Positions 1-10,113 of a stretch of DNA of 64,000 nt are shown one piece after another. The notes under the pieces were generated by a model. That model did no database searches. It was not told the DNA's origin and saw only the letters and a program-made list of their open reading frames with translations. The translations under genes were made by a program, and so were the position numbers. Every line of letters begins with the position of its first letter. Positions within the stretch are counted from its first letter, which is position 1. Source of the DNA: Rhynchopus sp. YZ270_cl-10 (Eukaryota; Euglenozoa; Diplonemea; Diplonemida; Diplonemidae); NCBI GenBank assembly GCA_964035575.1, contig OZ037864.1, positions 124,001 through 188,000 of the forward strand, written 5' to 3'.

Positions 1-741
1 AAAGACTGCGAGGAGGATTAAGAGGTTGAGAGAGAGAGAGAAAGGTTGGTAAAGAAGAACTGCAGGTAGTGGAAAAAATATGGGGTGTGCTTTATTTTGA
101 GAACGGGAAAGGCAGTGAAAAAGGTAAGTGGTTTGTTTTGTAAGGGGGGTCACCCAATCTTGCTTTTAATGCAAGGATAAAAACAGATGAAAAAAAATTG
201 CCCCTTTTTTTTTCGACGATCTCCACAGACAGACACATATCGTCCTTGAGTGTGGCAGAGATACGACTCTGTCTGACACTGTTTACTTTATTTTGAAACA
301 TAGATACGTTGGGTACCTAAAATCCGCTGGAAAATATAAAACATTTTTTTTTTTAAACACAGCACGCTGTGATCTGTCAAATTAGGATAGCGGGGGGTGT
401 TTGGGGGCTTAGGGCACACCTTTGAATGGGAGTACCGAACATCATCAATGACATAAAAAAAGGCACATGGTTCGCGCTTCAATTGTCGGAACCTTGTGTT
501 CTTTTTGTTTTTTGTTTTTTTTTTTGTATCGACAAAGTCCAAAAAGAGGTCGGTCCAATACTCAAATATCACCCAAAAATGGAGCTAGAATAGAGGCAGC
601 ACACCTTATCCCGAAAGACTGTGGTGGAGATTAGGAGAGAAATTAGGACCTCTGGTACGTTCTTTTCAACGACAATGTACTTCCTCATTGCCAGAACGTT
701 TTTGGTCCATTTTTTTTTGAGAGATTCTGTGCAGATGGTAA
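1..741. other. AT-rich intergenic tract without a recognisable gene
   Basis: Homopolymer-rich sequence with a GA-rich stretch near 25-45. I see no coding potential beyond short chance frames. It ends at the left target duplication of the mobile element that follows. Confidence 0.6.
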
Positions 742-932
742 GGGTAGGCACACTTTTTTATTTGTTTAATGCTCGCGCGCGCGGAAAATTTTGAGATTCC
801 AAAAAAAAAAAAACATGGAAGAAAAAAAAACATTGCCTTACGTCAACAGGTTATCTTGACTTTCCCTCCCGTCTTCCTCCACGGGAAAAATCAACCAAAT
901 ATCTTCGAACACAGAATCATCCATATACGAGT

Positions 933-964
933 GGGTCACATGATATAATTCTATCATGTGACCC
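933..964. repeat. 13-bp perfect hairpin inside the MITE
   Basis: The stem GGGTCACATGATA (933-945) is fully complementary to 952-964, with a 6-nt loop. It sits about 190 bp inside the left end of the element. Confidence 0.85.
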
Positions 965-1197
965 CACCGTGGAGAGCAATCGGCTCGCGCATCAAAAGAA
1001 AGCAGAGAAAAGGGGAAAAGAAAAAGACAAAAGTTGGGTACCGTGCGCCTGCGGCGCTACCTGTTCCCAGTCAGGAACGCCACAATTTTATCCGAATTTG
1101 GATTTTCCGACCTGAAAATGACCCTTGTTTATGAGGATGGGTTCATATTTTGTGGAAATTTATGCCACTAAAATTTTGCCGGTTTTTCTGTATATCC

Positions 1198-1335
1198 CAC
1201 CACAGAACGAGCGGATTCTGGAAATGCCTATCGCGGCATGTTTGGGTTGAAAACCCACTGTTTTTTCAAGGAAAAAATTGCTTCCGGATGTCGGAATTTT
1301 CCGGAAAATTTTCAGAATTAGAAAACAGCCTGGCT
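1198..1335 (+). repeat. Dispersed repeat R1, copy 1
   Basis: This stretch matches the reverse complement of 45785-45921 in blocks, sharing GGAATTTTCCGGAAAATTT, ATCGCGGCATGTTT and AACAGCCTGG. Small indels separate the copies, so they are old relatives within larger mobile elements. Confidence 0.7.
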
Positions 1336-1466
1336 TCGATGTTTTATTTTTGCTGTGTCTCTGTGTGTGTGCTTTTTTTTCTTTGTGTGTTTTTTTCTGC
1401 GCGCGCGCGCGGAACTTTTTGGGACCCGACCGAGCATTAAACAAAAAAAAAAAAATGTGCCTACCC

Positions 1467-2100
1467 TAATGGCTTTATGGTGTTTTAATTGCCCCTAAAA
1501 AGGGGCTCAACAAGAGCTACTCAAAAAAAAATAAAGAAAAATGCCATGTTTTGTCCTCCATCTAACTTCGCATTTTTTTTTAGCTGAGAATTATTGTTCG
1601 TTCACTCGGTGTTTTAACTTTCTTATTGTATCGACAATCACCTTACACCTTCTGGGGTAAAGATCTTTTGTTTTGTGTTGCGGGCACGCTGTTTCAGTGC
1701 CCACTCCCCCTAACCCCAAACCCCATTTTTTTTTTTTTTGTCCCGTTTTGCCCAATCTCTGGCCACTGCGTACAGTACCAGCGTAATACTGCATCGAGAA
1801 AACCCCCAACCGCTCATAGTATCAACAGAAGGTAGCCCTGTGTGGTGTGAAAGATGTTTGAAAACTTGGGGTAAGGACATTCTGGTACCCCCAAAGTGTG
1901 ACTTTTGGACAATTCAAACCCACAAGGTTTCGAAAAAGGCACTGATAAAGGCACAAATTCTTATTTTATTTGGGTCAATTCCTCAGAATTCGACCAATAC
2001 CGCAGCAGAGTAATAAAGTGAAGTGTGGACACGACATGAAGACTGCACCTACCCCTTTCCGAGGAGAGCCTCAGGGTGGGGAGACACCTACATCCATAAC
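1467..2100. other. Intergenic tract 3' of the UBE2J-like gene
   Basis: AT-rich with T and A runs and no recognised gene. Bases 2071-2100 could be the final exon of the ubiquitin-conjugating enzyme gene if its proposed intron is real. Confidence 0.5.
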
Positions 2101-2165
2101 CTACACGACGGTGAAGTAAACAACGTGGCTTGCCGCTTCACCGAAGGTGAAACCACAACGCGTTC
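2101..2165. mobile_element. MITE-like end overlapping the E2 gene's last codons
   Basis: CACGACGGTGAAGTAAA here recurs at 23683 and, inverted, at about 55226-55240. Both this copy and the 23.7-kb copy have a GTGAAACC/GGTTTCACC block further in. The stop codon of the E2 frame lies within this repeat. Confidence 0.6.
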
Positions 2166-2979
2166 TGTGCTTGAAAACCCCTTTGCATACCACTATCAAC
2201 GCCAGAAGCGCTGCTCCTATCGAACGCGCTATTTCCCCGAAGTCTGACCCCGATGTTGACACTGCCGCCACCCCCTGCACCCCGGACACTGTTTCCTCCA
2301 CACCCGCCGACGCCACTGCCCTCTCCCCACCTTCGCCCTCACCACCCTCCTCCTTCCCTTCCACCCCACCCCCACCTACATCGCGGGGCACGCCCTCTGC
2401 CGTCAGACGATCGCTAAGCTGTTTTTGGAGAGAACTGAGGGAGACGTTTGTGGCGCCCTTCCCGCGTAGGCCGCCTGAGGCAACGCGTCTGCGTGATTCC
2501 TCTGCGAGCTCTGGGAAGAGGTCGACCCACTGTGCGTTGTTGAGGTTGTGTTCGTGGCTTTGTGCTGCGTAGGACTGCTTCGCTTGGTCCGTTGCGCTCA
2601 TGGAGCCGTACGTCTCTAAGTCATCCAACATAAACGAAAGCAGCCCCGTCAGTATGCTAGCCACACTCCACATAGGGTTCCACTCCTTCGGATGAAAGTC
2701 TGTCATTGAAAAGCAGAGACGTTGTGCAGTTTTAAACCGTCCGTTGGGTGTCAGCATCATCACGCTCGGCGGGCAGTAAGGGAAGTCTGCAGGGAACAAC
2801 AACTTGCCGTGGTAGAACCCCCCGCAGTAGGGGCTGTCGGGCGGTCCCTCAATGGTGTAGTGCCACACAAGGATGTTGTCGCCTTCCGGGTGCGCTGTGA
2901 CGTACGGTGGTGGTGTCTGCTGCACCATCTTGTAGTCCTTGGTCAGCCTCCTGATACATTGTGCCCCGGGGGTTGCCAT
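2101..2979 (-). CDS. UBE2J2: UBE2J2-like ubiquitin-conjugating enzyme (E2), tail-anchored
   Basis: This 292-residue E2 enzyme would accept ubiquitin from E1 and work in ER-associated degradation with a membrane RING ligase. The UBC fold spans about residues 5-150. It contains the family string GGFYHGKLLFP, the J-type TPNGRFKT and the catalytic cysteine Cys89 in RLCFSMTDFHP, followed by WNPMWSVASILTGLLSFM. An acidic glycine-rich linker precedes a short hydrophobic segment (about 253-268), as in the ER-anchored UBE2J class. The ATG at 2979 matches the family start; the frame stays open 71 codons further up without similarity, and CTGACAG lies 17 nt upstream. The last 17 or so residues are encoded by the end of a MITE-like repeat. 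A GTATGC donor at 2190 and an AG at 2101 allow an alternative ending, join(2071..2100,2191..2979), which swaps that tail for nine residues. Confidence 0.9.
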   Translation of the reverse strand: MATPGAQCIRRLTKDYKMVQQTPPPYVTAHPEGDNILVWHYTIEGPPDSPYCGGFYHGKLLFPADFPYCPPSVMMLTPNGRFKTAQRLCFSMTDFHPKEWNPMWSVASILTGLLSFMLDDLETYGSMSATDQAKQSYAAQSHEHNLNNAQWVDLFPELAEESRRRVASGGLRGKGATNVSLSSLQKQLSDRLTAEGVPRDVGGGGVEGKEEGGEGEGGERAVASAGVEETVSGVQGVAAVSTSGSDFGEIARSIGAALLALIVVCKGVFKHRTRCGFTFGEAASHVVYFTVV

Positions 2980-3493
2980 GTGGGGGGGTAGAGAGCCTGT
3001 CAGTGTTGTGTCAAACCCAGCTGTGTGTACTGAGAGATGTGTCAAATCCTGGACAGTAGCAAAAAAAAAAATGTCCTGATTTTGGATTTTTTGAGGGGTA
3101 AAGTGGTATACTTTGTTGGAACCCGAAATGATGGGATGCCTTTGTATAGGTCGAAAAGACGTTGAAAGAAGAGATGGTTGCAACACATTCATTTTTTTTG
3201 TTATGTATCAGAGCTAATATGAGCCCTAGGCGTTTTTGGTTATAGTTTTTTTTTTTTTGTCATTCTTTTTCGCTAAAAAACAATACCCCCCCCTCCCCCA
3301 TCCCCCAAATACTTTTTATTTTGCACCCTTTTTCCTCAAAATTGGGTTGCATTTTTTTTTCCATTTTCCCAATCCCTCTTTTAAATTCCCCTTGTTTATC
3401 CCCCATTTTTCCGCAAATTTTCTTTTGGGGTCGTTCGTTCATCCCCCCATATCCCCATTCCCATTTTTTTCTTCAAAAAAAAATGGTTCGATA
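2980..3493. other. T-rich intergenic spacer
   Basis: Spacer between the LsmAD-protein gene and the E2 gene, with long T and C runs on the plus strand (3250-3480), that is, purine runs on the gene strand. No further gene is visible. Confidence 0.5.
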
Positions 3494-6400
3494 CTATCTA
3501 GATTGGTCAGGGTGTGAGAGGTCTAGGATCGTGCCGTTGGGAAGCTCTTCTTGCAATGCGTCAGGGTCTATCACTCTGTGTTTTATTGTTTTATTTTTTT
3601 TTTGCAAAATGCAGATGTTATTTTCCCCTCATACCTTGGCGGGAAGACCAATCTCACCAACAACTTGACATCCCCTAGATCCAATCCGTCCAATTCCAGC
3701 ACTTCTCTGATGAATCTGTTCTTCGTTGTCACGATAGCCCCGCCCACTGGGTGGCGGTAGCGCGGGAGGAGGTGGATGGCTTCCGCGGACACAGACATTT
3801 CTGCAAAGAGCTCGCGGATCTCTTCTTCGGTCATATCGCCTATACCACGCATGAACACATGGCAGATGGTGTCCTCTGCAGGCCGCGTCATGCGTGCTGC
3901 TGAGGAAGTGCTGGGGGCACGGATCACGACTGGTTTAGGTGGGGTGGCTGCAGGGGGTGCTGGGGTTGCCGATGCCAGCACAGAGCTGTCGTTGACTGCT
4001 GAGTGTCGTGCCTCCTCGTCGTTGCAGTCGCCTTCGCCGTCGGGTGCCAAAAGACTGTCTCGTGTGCTCTGCATTTCGGACGCGAGCTTTTCAGCAGCTT
4101 CGCGTTGTGCAGCGGGTATTGTGCCTAGGTCGGTAGAGTAGAACTCAGGGGAGTATGTGCTCTCGGCCACGCCGAGCTTCTTGTTTGCCTCGAATTGATC
4201 CCATCCCTCAGCATTGCCTTCGTCCAGCGATTCGCCTTTGAAGTTGTTTGTTGCGTCCTTCGCCTCCCACTGCTTGAGCTTTCGTTTTGTGGAGAAGCTG
4301 CTGAGAGGGGGGATGAGGGTGAGTTCGGATTCGTCGAGAGAGACGATGGTGTCGGCAGTGTATTCGCCAGCCTCGTCAGCGTCGCGTGTGTAGAGGAAGC
4401 AGACACGGCATTTGGAGCCGTTTGTCTCCTGCCCGTCGAGGTCGCTGACTAGGGAGCGTGCGTCGGCGGTGGTGGCGAAGTGGATGAGGTAGGGCTTCTC
4501 GTCGCCGTCGAGAATCACACCACGTTTCACAAGAATGTCGCATGCCTTCTGGGAAAGGGACTGCACAGGGTAGCTCTTAACCTGCTTCACCTTGCCATAA
4601 GCGTCGCCCAGCTCCTTGAGTTCGGTCAAACCGATGTCGACGCCAAGGTTGCAGAGCAGTACGTAGGGGGAGGCAATCTTCTGTTCGTTTCCGTCGCGCT
4701 GCACTGCAGAGTGCAGGTCTTCTTCGTCGTAGCCGTTTGCGTATTTGTCTGCAAGGCTGTCCTGCGTGCTCTCTCCCATGACAGCGGCAAGGCGGGTCGC
4801 CTGCTCCCGCTGTTCTGCAGTGAAGTTGCTTTGGTCCACCTTGGTGGAGTACATTTCGTCTGAGTATGCCTCAATCGCCTTCTCGCCCTTCGCCTCGCGA
4901 AGTCGTTTGTTTGCTTCGAATTGATCCCATTCGCCAGCCTCGCCTGTCACATCCTGGCCAAGAAGATTCTGAGGGTCATCCGAAGGTTTAGCGCGCTCAT
5001 CATCGGGTACCCATTTTTCAAGGTCGCGAACCGCAGGTAGCGTTTGCTTCGACGTTTTTTCGCGGTTGTTGATAACCTGCGTGATGTTGATGTCGAAGAA
5101 CCCAATGCGTGCAACGATGTCTGTCGCAGCGCGTTCACCACGAAGGGGCCAGACCATGTGTGCAGTGAGGTTGCCTACACCGGGCATGGTCGTGCCGTGG
5201 ACAGACTGCGCAGCGATCTCTGCTGCAGACGACGAGGAAAACATCAACAAACATCCATTGTAGGCAGGTATCATCTCCTTGTTCGTCACATCGGACATCT
5301 CAATCAGCCCCTCCAGCACCTTGCCCAGTGTTGCGTGTCCTGCTTTTGGACACGAAACGAACACAAACCCGAACGGCATCTCCTTTGCCTGTGACGGAGG
5401 TGCCACTACCTCCTCAGGTGCCTCCGTCGGCGGTGCTGGGGGTGAAGGTGGGAGCGGTGAGGTTGGTGCAGGTGGCGTGTCCTCGTCTTTCATGTCCATG
5501 AACCCAAGGGTGAAGTGTGTGTCCTTGGCGTAGAACTCCATAAGCTCTGCAGCGTTCATGATGAAGACGCCGTTGACCTGCACCAGGCGTTGCCCGACGG
5601 TGGCCTTCATGCCTGCACGGTCTGCTGCTGTGCCGGGGTACACCTGTGTCAGGTTCATATCGTCGTCCAGCTCAAAGCCAGGCGGCTCGTTCAGATGGTG
5701 TCTCCGCACCGGATGCTCATTAATCATAAGCGGTGCGTTTGCCATCTCCGGCTCAAATCCCAAATTAAACCCAGTGTCCGTCAACAGCTGCTTCAGAGCG
5801 GCCGACTCATCGCGCTGTCCCTCCGTGCCAATCATCTGCTCCATCTCACCCTGGAACTGCATGAAGGCAAGACTCTCCTGCATGGGGTCCGTCTCGGCTG
5901 CAGTGACAGCAGGAGCAGTGCGCGCTGCCGGGACGGTGGTCCTGGGTGGCAGGGGCGAGGGGGCGGAGGGGGCAGGCGCGGCATCGAGCTGCTCGAGCTT
6001 CTTGACCCATGGGGAGGCTGTGGGTGCTGCGGGTGCGTTGGGCTGGGTGGGTGCTGGCGGTGGTACTGAGGCGTGTGTCGGAGCTGGTGGTGGTGCGGAG
6101 GGACGGGTGGGTGCTGCCGGAGGTGCTGCGTGAGTAGGGGCTGGTGGCGGTACTGAGGCATGCGTTGGTGCTGCTGGTGGAGCGTTGGTGGGGGCAGGTA
6201 GAGGCGGCCACGAGGCTAGGTCCTTCTTCGTGTTGGGCTGTTTCTGCCTCTGCTCCTTGCGTGCAGCTCGCGCCGCTTCCATGACTGCGGAGCTGGACGC
6301 CATCTGCGCAAGCTGCTCGTCGCTCATCATGTCGTCCTCAAGACACAGCATCCGGTACATCGCATCGCCCTCATGCTCTGCGTTCTGCACAATACCGTCC

Positions 6401-6718
6401 CTACGCTTCTGGCTCAGCTCAGGGAAGCAGCGTGCCGCCCAGTCGTCGACACACCCATGGGGGTCATCCACAAACGCAACGTTCACGCCGGTTGCGTCCT
6501 TTTTGCGTGCTGCCTGCAGCATTTCTGGATCACGTCTGGGGAGGGGGTGTGGTTGTGATGGAGGGGGGGCTCACACAGAATAAGAAGAGAACAGATACAT
6601 AGGAAAGCGATGCACCCCATACCCCCCATTCCCCCAGCATTCGATTTATCAGAGCGACGATGTGCCGCGTATCCGATACTCCTCGGTGAACCGTTTTCTT
6701 GGTCAGGTGACAGGGCAT
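3494..6718 (-). CDS. Ataxin-2-like protein: PDZ domain, RRM-like folds, two LsmAD modules
   Basis: Proposed model join(3494..3575,3635..6513,6623..6718), 1018 residues; the uninterrupted core frame is 3583-6522. In order: an unrecognised acidic N-terminus; a proline-rich tract with repeated APPAAPTHASVPPPAPT-type units; a PDZ-like domain around NLTQVYPGTAADRAGM and GQRLVQVNGV; an RRM-like fold starting PFGFVFVSCP; LsmAD module 1 (EWDQFEANKRL, then YSDEMYSTKVD); another RRM-like fold (YVLLCNLGVDIGLTELKELG); LsmAD module 2 (GWDQFEANKKLGVAESTYS, then FYSTDL); and a final RRM-like fold (DTICHVFMRGIGDMTEEEI). LsmAD is the signature of ataxin-2/Pbp1 RNA-regulatory proteins, so a role in cytoplasmic mRNA control is inferred. 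No Lsm domain is seen. The 59-nt 3' intron (GTATGAG to ACACAG, 3576-3634) adds 26 coherent residues. The 109-nt 5' intron (6514-6622) is less sure; a start at 6522 is the alternative. Confidence 0.8.
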
Positions 6719-6753
6719 TTGCTGACGATTTGAGGTTCAACCTCAAGCCCAGC

Positions 6754-7346
6754 CTGCAAAGAAACCCAGATGCGACTTGGTTTAACTTACTAGAGGACCA
6801 CTTTGCGGTGGTGAGGGGGGTGTTGGGGAATGCATAGCAAAGTTTTGCAAAGTTACTTTTTGTGTCTTTGTTTTTTGTAAGTTCCGCATACTCTTTACAG
6901 TTGAAGCATCCACATTACAAAAAATGTGCGGGTTTTTGCCCAAAAAGAAACCCTTGAAAGTGAATGGGTCCGAAAGATGAAAGGGTGATGCAAAGAAAAA
7001 ACATCTGAAGGCGCAAAAAACATATAAAAAGGCAACTCATATTGCCCGCCTGCAGTGATTTTTCTTTTCACCTTAAAAAATGAAAGACAATAGAATACAA
7101 TGAATGAACCTCGCGGTTCAAAAAAAAAACCACAAATCTCTCACAGTACATCTAGATACAATACAATTTTCTCAAACTACAAAGCACACAAAGCTCCAAA
7201 ATTAAAGAAAAGTTTTAGAAGATGACCCTAAGCCTCTCGCTTGCTGAGTTCACCTTGATCACATTCGTTGTCGCGGCAACATCAATTAAAAAAAAAATTG
7301 AAAGTCCAAACGGACGCAGGCGTCCGCGAATTTTATCAAACCCTAA
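6754..7346. other. Intergenic tract between two minus-strand genes
   Basis: The part next to 6754 is GC-richer: TTTCTTTGCAG on the minus strand ends at 6754 and would serve as splice acceptor for the LsmAD-protein gene. The rest is AT-rich. One short hairpin repeat lies at 7210-7256. Confidence 0.5.
7210..7256 (-). repeat. Short hairpin repeat, S2 family
   Basis: Reads AAGATGACCCTAAGCC then CTCTCG and a pairing GCT..GAGTTCACCTT on the plus strand. Same module as the copies at 20.3, 41.1 and 58.3 kb; this copy sits nearest the left end. Confidence 0.7.
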
Positions 7347-8000
7347 TTAAAGAGTAACACTCCTCCCTCCGACTCCACGTTGACAGGTCCGCTTTGATTC
7401 TTGAAGCATTTTTTGCGAGGTTTCGGGGGTGCGGACGTGCTTTACTGGGTGGTAGTTTTCGCGACGTGGGGAGGCTCTGACGTCAGTATCGTGATAACGT
7501 TTCATGTGGGAAAACGCGCGTTGGGATCGTTGCGGGCCTTCGGGTTCGACCTGGCTGAGCATGTCTTCTTTGGCGGGCGCGATGCTACGGAGGAAGCGTG
7601 GTGACGAGACGATGTCTGCGTCGTGCAGGCTCTTTTCGCGCGCAAGCTTGTTGTTCGACTTCTTCAGAAGCACCGCGCCGTCGAGGCTGGACACGAAACC
7701 ATCGTCAGGCGTCGCAGGCGGGCCCATATCCCTCTCACGGATAACACTGTTGTGATACTTCCGCTCCCGCTGCAGATGCTCAAGGCTGTAGTGTGGCATC
7801 CCCTCCCGTGGTGCAAGAGAAGCGTCGCTGTCTGCGCCTGCCTTCGAATTCATGCGGGTAACGTTGCTCTTCCCCGCGCTGTACGAGTGTATCGATTTGC
7901 TGGGGGTGCGTGCAGCCCACTTCGGTCCATCCTGCACAGCCTCCACCTTGCAACGCATTTTCAACGCAGTGAACTCTTCATTGCTAGTATGGGTTGACAT
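7347..8000 (-). CDS. Unrecognised basic protein with YHD-type internal repeats
   Basis: 217 residues with no family I recognise. Three spaced units resemble each other: RERKYHNSVIRERD, REKSLHDADIVSSPR and MKRYHDTDVRASPR, each a basic stretch followed by H-(N/D)-x-(V/D)-(I/V). No signal peptide or membrane segment is visible. The protein is hydrophilic and probably largely disordered or extended along a partner. The ATG at 8000 follows an A-run. A strong pyrimidine tract ending TCTCCCAG lies 28 nt upstream, the best acceptor-like leader in the window. Structural repeats of this kind occur in cytoskeletal proteins, but that is only a guess. Confidence 0.65.
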   Translation of the reverse strand: MSTHTSNEEFTALKMRCKVEAVQDGPKWAARTPSKSIHSYSAGKSNVTRMNSKAGADSDASLAPREGMPHYSLEHLQRERKYHNSVIRERDMGPPATPDDGFVSSLDGAVLLKKSNNKLAREKSLHDADIVSSPRFLRSIAPAKEDMLSQVEPEGPQRSQRAFSHMKRYHDTDVRASPRRENYHPVKHVRTPETSQKMLQESKRTCQRGVGGRSVTL

Positions 8001-8050
8001 TTTTTTTTGTGTATTTCCTAAAAGAATCCTGGGAGAAGAGAAAGAAATTG
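8001..8050 (-). promoter_or_regulatory. Pyrimidine tract and AG upstream of the 7.3-8.0 kb gene
   Basis: On the minus strand CTTTCTCTTCTCCCAG ends at 8029, followed by 28 nt rich in A and then the ATG. This looks like a splice acceptor, either for a trans-spliced leader or for an intron in the 5' UTR. Confidence 0.5.
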
Positions 8051-9372
8051 AGAGAAAACATGGTCCGTCAGTAAGACATCCTCATGTAATTGCGTATCAA
8101 AATGGGAGGAAGAATTTTTTTTTGAGATCGAAGGAAAGAAAAGGAATTTTTGGAACGACAAAAACGTAGAGATGACGACGTCTCCCCTTTTGCTTTGATG
8201 CAGATTGAGAAGAGGGGGGAAGCCATCACTGTACATTAATGTGTTCTCAATTGTACAATTTGATGGTTTGGGGTTAGGAGTGGGGGTGAAAGCTATCACG
8301 AAAAAAAGGTTCGAGCGAAGAACTCTCGCCCCACTCCTAAGCCTCTTCATATCGGCTGTGTGTCTCCCCCGAGCTATCGATCGGGTCAAAACAAAGTTGC
8401 TTCTCCCGGGGGGATAAAAAAAACCCTGGCAAGGTCTCTGAAAGTTTCCTTTCCCAGGTGTGTTTTTTTTTTTTTGGAGAGATTTTGCTCCGTACCCCCT
8501 GAATCGCACCATACAAAATGCCTTTTTTTTGTTTTTCCATTTTGTCTCCAATCTTTTCTGACAACTAAAAGATGTTGTAAAGAAAAGTGCCGAAGTTGAT
8601 AGATGATTTCGTGCATTGTCGGAATGTGTTGCACGTTGAGAATAACGGAAGAGTGGAAGAGGACAATGCAGGTTCCTCCTCTTCTTGGCCCCATTTTTCC
8701 GCGGATCATACAGACATTTTCGTCTGCTTTCAATGTTTCAATCGGGAAATATACAAAAAAAAAAAAAAAGAAGAATAATTGGTACATTTGCTCTGGTTGT
8801 GTTCACCTAACAAAAACAAAATAGAATGAAACAAAGTCAAGGATGGACAAAACCTCAGTGTGACATAGGTTAGGTTTGCTACTCTGCCATGTGTTTTGAC
8901 CGATCATTCGACCTCTCAATAACCGAGGGGGAAAACTGGGTTGGCAAATAGGTCGAAATCTTCGAGATCGGTCAAAAGCCATGATCGGAACACCGTGGTA
9001 GAGTAAGAGGTGTGAATTGAATGAGATCCAGTACAAGAGATAAGACCCCCCCCCAAAAGGGGAGCGCGCCATGCAAATAATAAAAAGAGTCTCTTCTTTG
9101 AAGGCTGCGAGCAGAGAGGGGGGGAATACCTCGCTCTCGATAAAAAAAAATTCTTTTTCCCACACACACAATATATTTTCACCCTGACCGACAAAAATCG
9201 GTCAAAGGTGCCCCCCCTTCCACACATTTCCCATATTCGCTCAGAACAACCTCAATTGGGTAGATCTGGTACCCCCGCATACTGGGACGCACACTTTCCC
9301 TACTGCGCCCACATTACCCTAACAAAACACTATTCTCTCTTTTGAGTTTCTCTCTACAAAAAATGCCCCACC
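8051..9372. other. Intergenic tract, no gene seen
   Basis: AT-rich with long T, C and A runs. A degenerate hairpin-repeat fragment (CCTAAGCCTCTTCAT) lies near 8338. Open frames on both strands run through homopolymers and show no protein-like composition. Confidence 0.5.
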
Positions 9373-10113
9373 TTACTCAAAACAAGGCAGTGTTTTGAGA
9401 CCCGATATGGTACACACCATCCAGGATGCGTCAGGGAAGTCTGCAGGGTTCTCTTCTCTTCCTTTTGCCGCTTCTTTTACGAAGATTGTGGTCCACCCAA
9501 GCTCTTTTGGAACCCGCAGGTTCGCGTAGGTGTCGTCTGCAAAGATAATTGGAAGCCCCTCGACTGCGTCGCCTAGATCCTCTGTGATGTAATTCATCGC
9601 TCTTTCGTACGCAATGGGCCAGGGTTTGTTTTCCCAGTTGGTCGGTGGGGTTACGTGGTCTGATGGTACGACACCCCACTGCTCAAAACAAGAGATGACC
9701 CTCCCTTTGAAGATGTCTTCGGAAAACCCTAGGGCCTTTAGGCATTTATGTGCATGCGAGGGGATGCCGTTGGTGAGCAGGTATACGTAGGCGTCTTGCT
9801 TGCATACGGTTTCGACCCAGTCGACGAAGGGGCGGTTTTCATCGATGATGTCTTCGTGGTTCATGTCGTGGTGGTGGATGTACTGCAGATACTCCGCGAT
9901 GTTGTCAAGACCGTAGTCGTCGATGTACCCTGCCACGCTCAGCCCCTTGGTCTTCAACCCCCGCTCGGTCGCAGTGTCGGCCTCCTGGTAGCTGAGACCG
10001 TACTTATTCATGCCAAAGGAAATGATGTTCTCCTTCAATTGGTCCGCCACCCCACTGCTGCGTTTGTACATGCAGTTGTCGATGTCGAGGATGAGGAGGT
10101 ATTTTCTAGGCAT
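9373..10113 (-). CDS. HAD-superfamily phosphatase, SDT1-like pyrimidine 5'-nucleotidase
   Basis: 246 residues, the usual length for the family, which dephosphorylates pyrimidine nucleotides and related phosphomonoesters in the cytosol using an aspartyl-phosphate intermediate and magnesium. HAD motif I is LILDIDNCMYK (nucleophile Asp10, acid/base Asp12), motif II is YLLTNG (about 112-117), motif III is the lysine of ENKPWPIAYERAM, and motif IV is IIFADDTYANL. The helical cap lies between motifs I and II, with GLSYQEAD and GYIDDYGLDNI as in fungal SDT1/PHM8. The ATG at 10113 gives a compact start. TTCACAG lies 23 nt upstream. No intron is needed. Substrate choice among pyrimidine nucleotides is inferred. 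Confidence 0.88.
   Translation of the reverse strand: MPRKYLLILDIDNCMYKRSSGVADQLKENIISFGMNKYGLSYQEADTATERGLKTKGLSVAGYIDDYGLDNIAEYLQYIHHHDMNHEDIIDENRPFVDWVETVCKQDAYVYLLTNGIPSHAHKCLKALGFSEDIFKGRVISCFEQWGVVPSDHVTPPTNWENKPWPIAYERAMNYITEDLGDAVEGLPIIFADDTYANLRVPKELGWTTIFVKEAAKGREENPADFPDASWMVCTISGLKTLPCFE

Larger units (their letters stand above)
742..1466. mobile_element. Harbinger-like MITE with TAA target duplication
   Basis: The ends are inverted repeats starting GGGTAGGCACA, followed on both sides by a T-run, GTTTAATGCTCG and a GC-alternating stretch. TAA lies directly outside each end (739-741 and 1467-1469). A 3-bp TAA duplication with GGG-starting ends is typical of PIF/Harbinger elements. 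There is no transposase frame, so it is non-autonomous. Inside are a 13-bp hairpin (933-964), a GCGCCTGCGGCGC hairpin box (about 1031-1060) and a dispersed repeat (1198-1335) that recurs inverted near 45.8 kb. Confidence 0.75.

Noticed and set aside
5515-6133. Plus-strand frames of 184-191 codons
   Set aside because: Shadows of the proline-rich region of the LsmAD-protein gene.
6610-6837. Plus-strand 75-codon frame with plausible composition
   Set aside because: The better explanation is the minus-strand first exon and acceptor of the LsmAD-protein gene in the same place.
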